Below, piece after piece: positions 54,511 through 62,142 of a DNA stretch of 64,000 nucleotides (its first letter is position 1; each line of letters starts with the position of its first letter). The notes beneath the pieces are model-generated. The model made no database searches. It worked only from the letters and a program-made list of their open reading frames with translations, and was not told the origin of the DNA. The translations under genes were made by a program, and so were the position numbers. This DNA is from Chelatococcus asaccharovorans (lineage in GTDB: Bacteria > Pseudomonadota > Alphaproteobacteria > Rhizobiales > Beijerinckiaceae): contig NZ_QJJK01000010.1 in the NCBI RefSeq assembly GCF_003201475.1, positions 186,001-250,000 of the forward strand. The letters run 5' to 3'.

Positions 54511-56520
54511 CTATGGCGCCTTTCGCGGTAACCGCATCGCGTCGGCGGCGGGGAGCAGGCGCGCCGAGTTCGAAATGAAGATCAGTTCCGACGAAACGTG
54601 GATGAAGGCCGCCAGGAGCGGGTTCAAGAAACCGAAGGCGGCCAACGCGATGCCGAGCGCATCGACGGTTATCGTGCCGGAAAAATTCTGCCAGATCACG
54701 CCGCGCGTGCGCCGGGCGATCCGGACCGTCGCGACGAGACGCTCGAGGTCGTTGGCGAGCAGCACGATGTCCGCACTTTCCTTGGCGACGTCGGTGCCGG
54801 AGCCCATCGCGATCCCGACGCTGGCCGCCGTCAAGGCCGGCGCGTCGTTGATGCCGTCACCGAGCATGGCGACCTTGGCGCCGGACGCGACCAGCGCCCG
54901 CACGCGCGCGAGCTTCTGCTCCGGCAGCATGCCGGCCTCGACCGTATCGATTCCGAGGCCCGCACCAACGCTCTGCGCGACGGTCGCATTGTCGCCCGTG
55001 AGCAGGATGGTGCGGATCTTCAAGCGATGCAATTCACGGATCGCGGCTGCCGCTTCGGGCCTGACCTCGTCCGCCACAGCGAAGCTCCCGGCGTAATGCC
55101 CGTTCACGGCAACGCAGACCTCGGAGGACACGGCATCGCCGCCATGCACGGCTGGAATGTCGATCCCCTCCGCCTCAAGAAGCTTGACGCTCCCGATCAG
55201 GATGCGGTCATCGCCGCGTTGCGCCGCAACACCCCGCCCGAGCGTATAGACGAAGCTGTCAGGCTCGGCCACCGCGATCCCGCGGGCGCGGGCCTCCGCG
55301 ACGATCGCCTTGGCGAGCGGATGCTCCGAGCGCAGCTCCGCGGTGGCAGCCAGGCCGAGCAAATCCGCCTCGCTGCGGCCAGACGCGGGATGGATCGCCA
55401 AGACGCGTGGTTCGCCGAAGGTCAGGGTGCCGGTCTTGTCGAGCACGATCGTATCGATGCGGCCGAGCGTCTCGAGATGCATGCCGCCCTTGATGATGGC
55501 GCCGTTGCGCGCGGCGCGGCCGATGCCGCCCAGCACGGCCAGAGGCGTGCCCGCCGCGACGCCGCAGGCGCCGGCGACGATGATCACGGAGATCGTGTCG
55601 CGAATGTCGCCGGTGAGCAGGTAGGTCACGACCGCGGCGGCGAAGGAGAAATAGACGAGATAGCCGGCCAGTTGATCCGCCAGGCGCTGGACAGGCGCGC
55701 GGGACTGCTCCGCGTTCTCGATCGCGTCGATGATGCGCCCGAAGCTGGTGTCGCGCCCGATACGGGAGACCTGGATATCGAGTGCGCCCGACTGGTTGAT
55801 CGAACCGGCGAAGACCGTGTCGCCCACGCTGCGCTTGATCGGCATGGACTCGCCGGTTATGTGGGCCTGATCGACATAGGACAGGCCGGAGCTGATCATA
55901 CCGTCGACCGGAATGTTCTCGCCCGGCGCAACCAGGACGTGCTCGCCGACCGCAATCGTATCGATCGGCACGGTCGCGATCACGCCGTCGCGGCGCACGG
56001 TCGCCTCATGCGGCATCACGTCGATGAGGTCGGCGATCGCCGCGCGCCCGCGATCGACCGTCAGATGTTCGAGTTCCTCGGCAACGAGCACAAAAAAGGT
56101 GACCACCAGCGCGGTGAAGAATTCCGAGATCGCAGCGGCCGCCACAATGGCGATCGACATGGACAATTCCATGGTCATCCGCCGCTCTTTGATATTCGCG
56201 ATCGCCTCGCGGAAGATGGGCCAGGCTCCGAAAAGCAGGGCCGCCACGCCAACGAGATCCAAGCCCGCCACGGGACGGACCGCCTGGAACCAGACCAATG
56301 CCGCCGCGACGGCGACGACCACGACACGCAGGACCTCGATGGTCTCGAAGTCATGACCGAAGAGGGTCAGCGCACGCGGGATACGGTCGCCGAGCCACCC
56401 AGAGGAGCGCCTGGCCTGCTCGGCCGCGCTTGCATGGCAGGAGCGCTCGAATGGACGGAAGCACGTGCAGGGCTGTGCGCTGGCGGGGCAAAGCGGCACC
56501 GGGCCTGTGATCGTCGTCAT
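54511..56520 (-). CDS. Heavy-metal P1B-type ATPase with atypical membrane motif
   Basis: This 669-aa cation-transporting ATPase has the actuator motif TGES (222-225), the phosphorylation site DKTGT (Asp361), SEHPLAKAI and the hinge GDGINDAPAL. The transmembrane metal motif that is CPC, CPH or SPC in well-known members is GACGVAAGTP here (ACG at 318-320), so the cysteine lacks its proline neighbour. The N-terminus is Cys-rich (PLCPASAQPCTC, SC) with no full HMA domain. Zinc, cobalt or cadmium export is the usual assumption for such proteins, but ion choice cannot be read from this motif. No regulator is adjacent. Confidence 0.88.
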   Translation of the reverse strand: MTTITGPVPLCPASAQPCTCFRPFERSCHASAAEQARRSSGWLGDRIPRALTLFGHDFETIEVLRVVVVAVAAALVWFQAVRPVAGLDLVGVAALLFGAWPIFREAIANIKERRMTMELSMSIAIVAAAAISEFFTALVVTFFVLVAEELEHLTVDRGRAAIADLIDVMPHEATVRRDGVIATVPIDTIAVGEHVLVAPGENIPVDGMISSGLSYVDQAHITGESMPIKRSVGDTVFAGSINQSGALDIQVSRIGRDTSFGRIIDAIENAEQSRAPVQRLADQLAGYLVYFSFAAAVVTYLLTGDIRDTISVIIVAGACGVAAGTPLAVLGGIGRAARNGAIIKGGMHLETLGRIDTIVLDKTGTLTFGEPRVLAIHPASGRSEADLLGLAATAELRSEHPLAKAIVAEARARGIAVAEPDSFVYTLGRGVAAQRGDDRILIGSVKLLEAEGIDIPAVHGGDAVSSEVCVAVNGHYAGSFAVADEVRPEAAAAIRELHRLKIRTILLTGDNATVAQSVGAGLGIDTVEAGMLPEQKLARVRALVASGAKVAMLGDGINDAPALTAASVGIAMGSGTDVAKESADIVLLANDLERLVATVRIARRTRGVIWQNFSGTITVDALGIALAAFGFLNPLLAAFIHVSSELIFISNSARLLPAADAMRLPRKAP

Positions 56521-56868
56521 GGTCGTATCATCCCGATCGTGCAGATGTCGAAGCTGCCCGCCTAATTTATAATTGTTCTAATTAAAATCAAGAGGCCGCT
56601 TGCCGGCTCAGTCAGCTGCGGCGGCTCTCCGTCGATGACCTTGCCGCGCAGCTCGATCTCACGCCGCGTTACCTCCCCATGCCATCTGAGAAAGAGCCCC
56701 AAACATTCGCAGAGTTCGTCGCCGAGCAGGTTCGGCTCCGCGCTCAAGCCACGGCTCGCCGGGACGCCGATGGCAAATCCGCGAGCGCTTACATCGCAGC
56801 GTCATCCGGAGACGTCATAGTCGCCGGCCGCGGCGCCGGCGCCGTCAGTGATCCGGAGATTCCCCCAC
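56521..56868. other. Intergenic region upstream of phnM, nothing recognised
   Basis: These 348 bp separate two divergent genes. A plus-strand frame open from about 56585 reads LRRLSVDDLAAQLDLTPRY and continues to the phnM start, without a start codon before 56679. It looks protein-like but matches no family I know. It might be a remnant of a regulator gene. An A/T-rich stretch at 56563-56590 could be the ATPase promoter. Confidence 0.4.
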
Positions 56869-58041
56869 GTGAACTTACCCCCGCATCCCATTGCCGCCAC
56901 AGATGTGGCCATATCCTTCGGCAATGCCCACGTCGTACTCGCCGACCGCGTGATCCATGGCTTCGTCGTCATCGCCGGCGACCGCATCCTCGACGTCGGC
57001 ACCGGCCCGACACCGGCCGGCAGCCTCGACCTTGGCGGCGATTATCTCTTGCCCGGGCTCGTCGACATTCACACGGACCATTTCGAGAAGCACGTCTTCC
57101 CGCGCGCCCATGTCCGCTGGAACATCATGCGGGCGCTGCTGGCGCATGACGCGCAAGTCATCGGCGGCGGCATCACCACCGTGTTCGACAGCCTGTGCGT
57201 CGGCGCCACCGCCACCTTGGAGCGGCGCGAGATCCTCGCGCCCATGCTCGAAGCGATCGAAGCGGCGCAGGCCAAGGGGATGCTGCGCGCGGAGCATCTC
57301 GTCCATCTGCGCTGCGAGATCACTGACGCGCTGACGCCCGAACTGACTGCCGCCAACATCGATCGCCCCGTGGTCCGCCTCGTCTCCGTCATGGAGCACG
57401 TCCCCGGCCTGCGCCAGAGCCGCGATCTCACCGCCTATATCGACCGGCGGCAGAAGGAGACCGGCAAGTCGGCCGACGTACTGCGCGCCGAGATGGACCA
57501 AGCGATTGCGGACGCCGGAGATATCGGCGCCCGCGTCCGGCCCCGGGTCGTTGATCTCGCGCATCAGCGCGCGCTGCCGCTGATGAGCCATGACGATACC
57601 GAGGTCGCGCATATCGAGCTCGCGAAGGCCGATGGCGTCGCCGTATCCGAATTCCCGTGCACGCTGGAGGCGGCGCGTGCCGCCCGCGCCGCCGGCATGG
57701 CCATCGTCGCCGGCGCGCCCAACCTGCTGCGCGGCGGCTCGCAATCCGGCAACGTCGCCGTCGCCGACCTCCTGGCGGAGGGGCTGGTGGATGTCCTGGC
57801 GTCCGACTACGTGCCGCGCTCGCTGCTCGATTGCGCCTTCGCGCTCGCCGAGGAGCCGCGTTTCGGCATCGACTTGCCGCGCGCCGTCGCCATGGTCGCC
57901 AAGGCCCCGGCGGGAATTGCCGGGGTTGATGACCGCGGCGAGATCGCGCCGGGCAAGCGCGCCGATCTGCTGCACGTCGCCCTCGCCGACGGCCACCCCT
58001 GCCTGAAGCAGGTGTGGCGCGCCGGGCGCCGCGTCTCCTAG
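56869..58041 (+). CDS. phnM: Alpha-D-ribose 1-methylphosphonate 5-triphosphate diphosphatase PhnM
   Basis: PhnM removes diphosphate from ribose methylphosphonate triphosphate in the C-P lyase pathway. The amidohydrolase metal motif VDIHTDHFEKHVFPRAHVRW is the PhnM hallmark. Later features are MSHDDTEVAH, PNLLRGGSQSGNVA and the Asp in LASDYVPRSLL. About 390 aa is normal. GTG 56869 has GGAG 10 nt upstream; GTG 56848 is an alternative. The TAG stop is the first part of a family A repeat. It is convergent with phnCDEE. The C-P lyase core genes phnGHIJKL are not in the window. Confidence 0.92.
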   Translation: MNLPPHPIAATDVAISFGNAHVVLADRVIHGFVVIAGDRILDVGTGPTPAGSLDLGGDYLLPGLVDIHTDHFEKHVFPRAHVRWNIMRALLAHDAQVIGGGITTVFDSLCVGATATLERREILAPMLEAIEAAQAKGMLRAEHLVHLRCEITDALTPELTAANIDRPVVRLVSVMEHVPGLRQSRDLTAYIDRRQKETGKSADVLRAEMDQAIADAGDIGARVRPRVVDLAHQRALPLMSHDDTEVAHIELAKADGVAVSEFPCTLEAARAARAAGMAIVAGAPNLLRGGSQSGNVAVADLLAEGLVDVLASDYVPRSLLDCAFALAEEPRFGIDLPRAVAMVAKAPAGIAGVDDRGEIAPGKRADLLHVALADGHPCLKQVWRAGRRVS

Positions 58042-58142
58042 AGCATTTTCGAGCGAAGTGGACACCGGTTCGCGTGAAGAAAATGCGCTAAAACAAAGAC
58101 ATGGAGCATTTTCGCGATTCGGAGAAACGCGAAAATGCTCTA
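58039..58142 (+). repeat. Palindromic intergenic repeat, family A, copy 5
   Basis: This full-length element starts TAGAGCATTTTCGAGCG and ends GCGAAAATGCTCTA. Its first three bases are the phnM stop codon. Near-identical to the copy at 9563-9665. It lies between converging phn transcripts and may act as a bidirectional terminator. Confidence 0.9.
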
Positions 58143-58232
58143 AAGCAAAGCAGGCTTGGATTGAATCAGCCGATTCAATCCAAGCCGGTGAATGGGCACG
58201 TCTATTGTCGAGCGGAGCAAGCTCGAAAGCGC
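58143..58232. repeat. Diverged family B-like palindrome fused to family A copy
   Basis: GGCTTGGATTGAATC and GATTCAATCCAAGCC form a long perfect stem around 58154-58183, followed by GAGCGGAGCAAGCTC. The layout matches the composite at 42583-42680. It ends about 10 bp before the phnE stop. Confidence 0.75.
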
Positions 58233-58241
58233 CGGCGTGGC

Positions 58242-59108
58242 TTAAGGCGTCGCTGCGGGGCGCGGATCGATGATCCGCATCCTGAGCCAGCCCGAGGCGG
58301 TGTCGATGGCAAAGACGGCCAGGACGATCAGAAAGATGATCGACCACGCCTCCTGCCAATGATAGGCGCGTATCCGGTCGGAGAGCAGAAAGCCGATGCC
58401 TCCGGCGCCGACGATGCCGAGGATGGTGCTGGAACGCACGTTCGACTCGAACTGGTACAGCGCCGCCGACAGCATCACCGGCAGCGCCTGTGGCAGAATA
58501 GCGTAGCGGATGGTCTGCAACGGCCCGGCACCAACCGCTCGCACGCCCTCGACCGGTCGCGCCGAGGTATTCTCCATCGCCTCGGAATAGACCTTGGCGA
58601 GCGTGCCGACCTCCGACACCGCGATGGCCAGCACGCCGGCGAGTGGGCCGAGGCCGAAGGCGCGGATGAACACCAGCGCCAGGATGATCGTCTCGACCGC
58701 CCGGAGCGTGTCGAAGCCGCGCCGGCTGGCGAGGCGCAGCCACGGCATCGGAACGATCACGCGGGCACCGAGGAACGAGAGCGGGAAAGCGACGATGGCG
58801 CCGATGAGCGTTCCCATGAACGCCATCGCGATGGTCTCGCCGAGGCCGCCGAGCACGCCGCGCCATTCGTCCCATGTCGTCCAGATATAGGGCGGCAGCA
58901 TGAAACTTACGACGTCGCCGAGCCGCCCGAGGCCATGCCACAGCCGCTGTGGGCTGAAATCGAAGGCATAGAGGCACCAGGTGAGCGTACCGAGGAGGAT
59001 CCCCACCGTCGTAGCGATCGCGAGGCGTTGACGCCGGGGCAGCCGACGCGCCGTCTCGATCTCGGCGATGATGCCCTCGATGGGCGGGCGTGTCGGAACG
59101 AACAACAT
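58242..59108 (-). CDS. phnE: Phosphonate ABC transporter permease PhnE (second copy)
   Basis: This 288-aa permease starts with the ATG at 59108, overlapping the stop of the first phnE (TGATG). The long open frame upstream is a shadow. PhnE features are ETIAMAFMGTLIGAIVAFPL, LGPLAGVLAIAVSEVGTLAK and FESNVRSSTILGIVGAGGIG. Tandem, non-identical phnE genes are common in alphaproteobacteria and probably form a heterodimeric channel. Confidence 0.9.
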   Translation of the reverse strand: MLFVPTRPPIEGIIAEIETARRLPRRQRLAIATTVGILLGTLTWCLYAFDFSPQRLWHGLGRLGDVVSFMLPPYIWTTWDEWRGVLGGLGETIAMAFMGTLIGAIVAFPLSFLGARVIVPMPWLRLASRRGFDTLRAVETIILALVFIRAFGLGPLAGVLAIAVSEVGTLAKVYSEAMENTSARPVEGVRAVGAGPLQTIRYAILPQALPVMLSAALYQFESNVRSSTILGIVGAGGIGFLLSDRIRAYHWQEAWSIIFLIVLAVFAIDTASGWLRMRIIDPRPAATP

Positions 59109-60028
59109 CAGCCGAGCCCTCCCTTGCCGGTGAGGCCGATAATGCGGTGGCGCAATTTTTCGCTGGCGGAGTCGATGACGACGACGGTGACAAGTATGAT
59201 GACGAACAGCGCCGAGAGATCGGTGTATTCCTGCATCGAGATGGCCGTGCGGATTTCCTGACCCAGCCCGCCGGCACCGACGTAGCCGATGACCGACGAC
59301 GACCGCACGTTGATCTCGAAGCGCAGCAATGTGTAGCTGATGACGTTCGGGATCACCTGCGGCACCACGCCGTAGCGGATCTCGTCGAACCAGGTGCCGC
59401 CAACGGCGCGGATCGCCTCCGCCGCGCGAAGATCGACATTCTCGTTGGCTTCGGCGTAGAGCTTGCCGAGCGACCCCGTGGTGTGCAGGCCGATGGCGAG
59501 CACGCCGGCGAGCGGGCCGACGCCGAAGGAGAACACGAAGATCAGTGCCCAGACGAGGTCGGGCACGGTGCGCACCACCTCCAGGAAGCGTCGTGCCACA
59601 TGATAGGCGATGCGGTTCGGTGCGAGATTGCGCGCCGCCAGAAAGCTCAGAAGAAAGCCGCCGACGACGCCGATCAGGGTGGCCATATAGGCGATGAGGA
59701 TCGTCTCGCCGAGCAGCCTTGCCCAGGTCGGCCAGCGCCAGAACCACTCGCCGAGGTCAGCGCCGAGCGTGCGCCAGTGCAGTATCGGCACCGTCTTTGC
59801 CAGATAGTCGCCGAGCCGTGGCAGGCCGATGAGGAGCTTCCAGCCGGCGACGCGCTCGCCCGACGGCAACGACATCTCGTTGACGTCGAAAAAGCCGCTG
59901 AACTGCGCCGCCGCCAGTGCCGCCAGCGCGAAGGCGACGACGGCCAGCGCCTGCGTACGCCGCTGTCGCGTGCGCGTTGCCGCAAACGCGATCTCGAAAT
60001 GCTGGGCGGCCAGCGAAATGTCGGTCAT
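59108..60028 (-). CDS. phnE: Phosphonate ABC transporter permease PhnE (first copy)
   Basis: This 306-aa permease has its start at ATG 60028 (MTDISLAAQHF). The upstream extension in the same frame is not family-like. Motifs are ETILIAYMATLIGVVGGFLL, VPDLVWALIFVFSFGVGPLA and FEINVRSSSVIGYVGAGGLG, parallel to those of the second copy. It follows phnD by 56 bp. Confidence 0.9.
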   Translation of the reverse strand: MTDISLAAQHFEIAFAATRTRQRRTQALAVVAFALAALAAAQFSGFFDVNEMSLPSGERVAGWKLLIGLPRLGDYLAKTVPILHWRTLGADLGEWFWRWPTWARLLGETILIAYMATLIGVVGGFLLSFLAARNLAPNRIAYHVARRFLEVVRTVPDLVWALIFVFSFGVGPLAGVLAIGLHTTGSLGKLYAEANENVDLRAAEAIRAVGGTWFDEIRYGVVPQVIPNVISYTLLRFEINVRSSSVIGYVGAGGLGQEIRTAISMQEYTDLSALFVIILVTVVVIDSASEKLRHRIIGLTGKGGLG

Positions 60029-60084
60029 GGCGGATCCGGGGCGTGTCGCGCCGGCTTGGCCGGCGCGGGGAGCTGTGGACGAGG

Positions 60085-60996
60085 TCAGCCGGCCCGGCGC
60101 TGCTTCTTCTGCCAGGCGCGCATGTCGATGATCCACTGGTAGCGCGGATGGTCGACCTCAATATAGGCCTTTTGCGTCGCCGTCGGCCCGCCCATGACCG
60201 TCTTGAACACGTCCGGCGCCTTCGTCGGCATGGCGAGATACGCCGCCTTCAGCGCCGCCATCAAATCCTTCGGCAGATCGGCGCGCGCCGTCACCGGGCC
60301 GTTGGTGATCTCCGGTGACTGCCAGATCCAGCAGGCTTCGCCGGCCTTGATCATGCCCTTCGACAGCATGCGCTGCGGAATGCCGTTCGTCTCATTGTTG
60401 ATGTAGGTGGCGGCAGCGTCGAACTGCTTGTTGACGACGCCGATCACGCCCGCCTCATGCGAGCCGGAGAACGGGATGTCTTTGAACGTGGTCTTCGGGT
60501 CGAAGCCCTGCTGTACCATGTTGAAATACGGCACCATGTAGCCTGAGGTGGAATCGGGGTCGGCGAAGGCGAGGACCTTGCCCTTCAGGTCGGCGAGCGA
60601 TTTATAGCCGCTGTCGCAGCGCACGACGACGACGGAGTAATAGCCGGTCGAGCCGTCCTGCTCCTGCGTCGTCACCAAGGGCACGACATTGCCGTTCGAT
60701 TCCGTGTAAGCGGCGGCGTAGGCGGCCGAGCCGAGCGAAGCGACCTCGATCTGTCCCGACGCCAGCGCCTGGATGACGCCGTCATAGCTGCCGGCCGTGA
60801 AGATCTCGACGGGAACGCCGAGTTCCTGCTCCAGATACTTCCTGAGCGGCTCGACCCGCGCCATGCGATCCTTTTCATTCTCGGCCGAGGTGACGCCGAG
60901 CTTGACCTGTTTGTAGCTGTCCTTCCAGTCTCCGGCGACGGCCGGGGCGGCGAGGAGAAGGGTGAAGACGGCGATTGCGAGGCGGGCTTTCAGCAT
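60085..60996 (-). CDS. phnD: Phosphonate-binding periplasmic protein PhnD
   Basis: This 303-aa solute-binding protein has a Sec signal (LAIAVFTLLLAAPAVAGDW) from the ATG at 60996. The PhnD fold shows YLEQELGVPVEIFTAGSYDG, ALASGQIEVASLGSAAYAAA and the ligand region FADPDSTSGYMVPYFN. The last is conserved in phosphonate and phosphite binders. It lies 28 bp downstream of phnC. Confidence 0.92.
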   Translation of the reverse strand: MLKARLAIAVFTLLLAAPAVAGDWKDSYKQVKLGVTSAENEKDRMARVEPLRKYLEQELGVPVEIFTAGSYDGVIQALASGQIEVASLGSAAYAAAYTESNGNVVPLVTTQEQDGSTGYYSVVVVRCDSGYKSLADLKGKVLAFADPDSTSGYMVPYFNMVQQGFDPKTTFKDIPFSGSHEAGVIGVVNKQFDAAATYINNETNGIPQRMLSKGMIKAGEACWIWQSPEITNGPVTARADLPKDLMAALKAAYLAMPTKAPDVFKTVMGGPTATQKAYIEVDHPRYQWIIDMRAWQKKQRRAG

Positions 60997-61024
60997 GGGT
61001 CGTATCTCCAGGGGAGCTCTTGGT

Positions 61025-61831
61025 TCAGGCGGTTTCCAGTTGCCGGACCGGCGGCAGTTCGGTCGAGGTGATGGCCTCGTCAATCGCGCCGCCGACAGCG
61101 CTGTCGCCGTAAGTGTCGGCGAGAACGGCGCCCGTCAGACCGTCGGGCGCGCCGTCGAACTGGATGCGGCCGTCGCGCATGGCGACGATGCGGTCGCAGT
61201 AGCGCCGCGCTGTGTCGATGGTATGCAGATTGACGATGACCGTGATGCCGTCCTCGCGGTTGATGAGTCGAAGCGCGTCCATGACCCGTGCCGCATTCGC
61301 CGGATCGAGCGAGGCGATCGGCTCGTCGGCGAGCAGCAGCCGCGGCGACTGCACCAGAGCGCGGGCGATGGCGACGCGCTGCTGCTGGCCGCCCGAGAGC
61401 GTGCCGGCGCGCTGCAACGCCTGCGGCGCCAGATCGAGACGGTCGAGGGCGCGGATGGCCGTCGCCCGCTCCGCGGCGGAGAACGCCCGCGCCATTGACG
61501 AGCCGAAGCCGTGATGCGCGAGGCGTCCGACCAGCACGTTGGTCAGTACATCCATGCGCTCGATGAGGTTGAACTGCTGGAAGATCATGCCGCACGAGGC
61601 CCGCCACAGCCGGAGGTCGCGGCCGGTGAGGCGCGTGACGTCCGTGCCGTCGAAGGCGATACTCCCGCCGGTCGGCTCGATCAGCCTGTTGATCAGGCGC
61701 AGGAACGTGGACTTGCCGGCGCCGGAGCGGCCGATGACGCCCACCATCTGCCCGGTCGGAATCGACAGCGACAGGCTGTCGACGGCAGCACGCCGGCCGA
61801 AAGTTTTCCGCAGGTCGTTAACGACAAGCAT
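61025..61831 (-). CDS. phnC: Phosphonate ABC transporter ATP-binding protein PhnC
   Basis: This 268-aa ATPase has Walker [10 protein letters not shown], signature [15 protein letters not shown] and Walker [14 protein letters not shown]. The PhnC-specific helical part includes [19 protein letters not shown]. The ATG at 61831 follows GGGGAG with 7-nt spacing; ATG 61846 is less well placed. It is first in phnC-phnD-phnE-phnE. A weak series of TGTCAC/TGTGCA/TGTCGC units about 10-12 bp apart (61873-61900) could be a PhoB-type box. Confidence 0.92.
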   Translation of the reverse strand: MLVVNDLRKTFGRRAAVDSLSLSIPTGQMVGVIGRSGAGKSTFLRLINRLIEPTGGSIAFDGTDVTRLTGRDLRLWRASCGMIFQQFNLIERMDVLTNVLVGRLAHHGFGSSMARAFSAAERATAIRALDRLDLAPQALQRAGTLSGGQQQRVAIARALVQSPRLLLADEPIASLDPANAARVMDALRLINREDGITVIVNLHTIDTARRYCDRIVAMRDGRIQFDGAPDGLTGAVLADTYGDSAVGGAIDEAITSTELPPVRQLETA

Positions 61832-62036
61832 GTGGTCGCTCCCCATCCCCCCACGAAACCAAGCAGACTTGTGTGTCACATCGTGTGCAGTTTCGTGTCG
61901 CTTCGACGACGGCGGCACCCTTCAGACCACCTCGCGCATGCGATGATGACGCGATGTTCCGGCCCGACCGGCTCAGGGCAAGGGCTGCATGGTGGGGGAA
62001 GCATTGTTCCCGACCTCGTGAGCCGTTCTCCCCCGC

Positions 62037-62142
62037 TAGAGCAAGTCCGTCTTTTGCGGACGTGCTCCACTCAAAAAAATGACGAGAAAATTCATCGGCT
62101 TAGATGGCATCAAACGATTCCATCTAAGCCGGATTTGCTCTA
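62037..62142. repeat. Palindromic intergenic repeat, family B, copy 2
   Basis: Close to identical with 5398-5502 (CTAGAGCAAGTCCGTCTTTT at the left, ATCTAAGCCGGATTTGCTCT at the right). The last three bases (62140-62142) are the TAG stop codon of the histidine kinase gene on the minus strand. Confidence 0.9.

Noticed and set aside
54598-56565. A 655-aa open frame on the plus strand
   Set aside because: It is antisense to the P-type ATPase, whose motifs are clear. The composition (Arg, Asp, Gly, His) is that of a shadow.
56875-59277. An 800-aa open frame on the minus strand across phnM and phnE
   Set aside because: It covers phnM antisense, a repeat and an out-of-frame phnE; no family sequence is present.
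61873-61900. PhoB box upstream of phnC
   Set aside because: TGTCAC, TGTGCA and TGTCGC recur at roughly 10-12 bp, but the match to the consensus is weak, so it is only mentioned under phnC.
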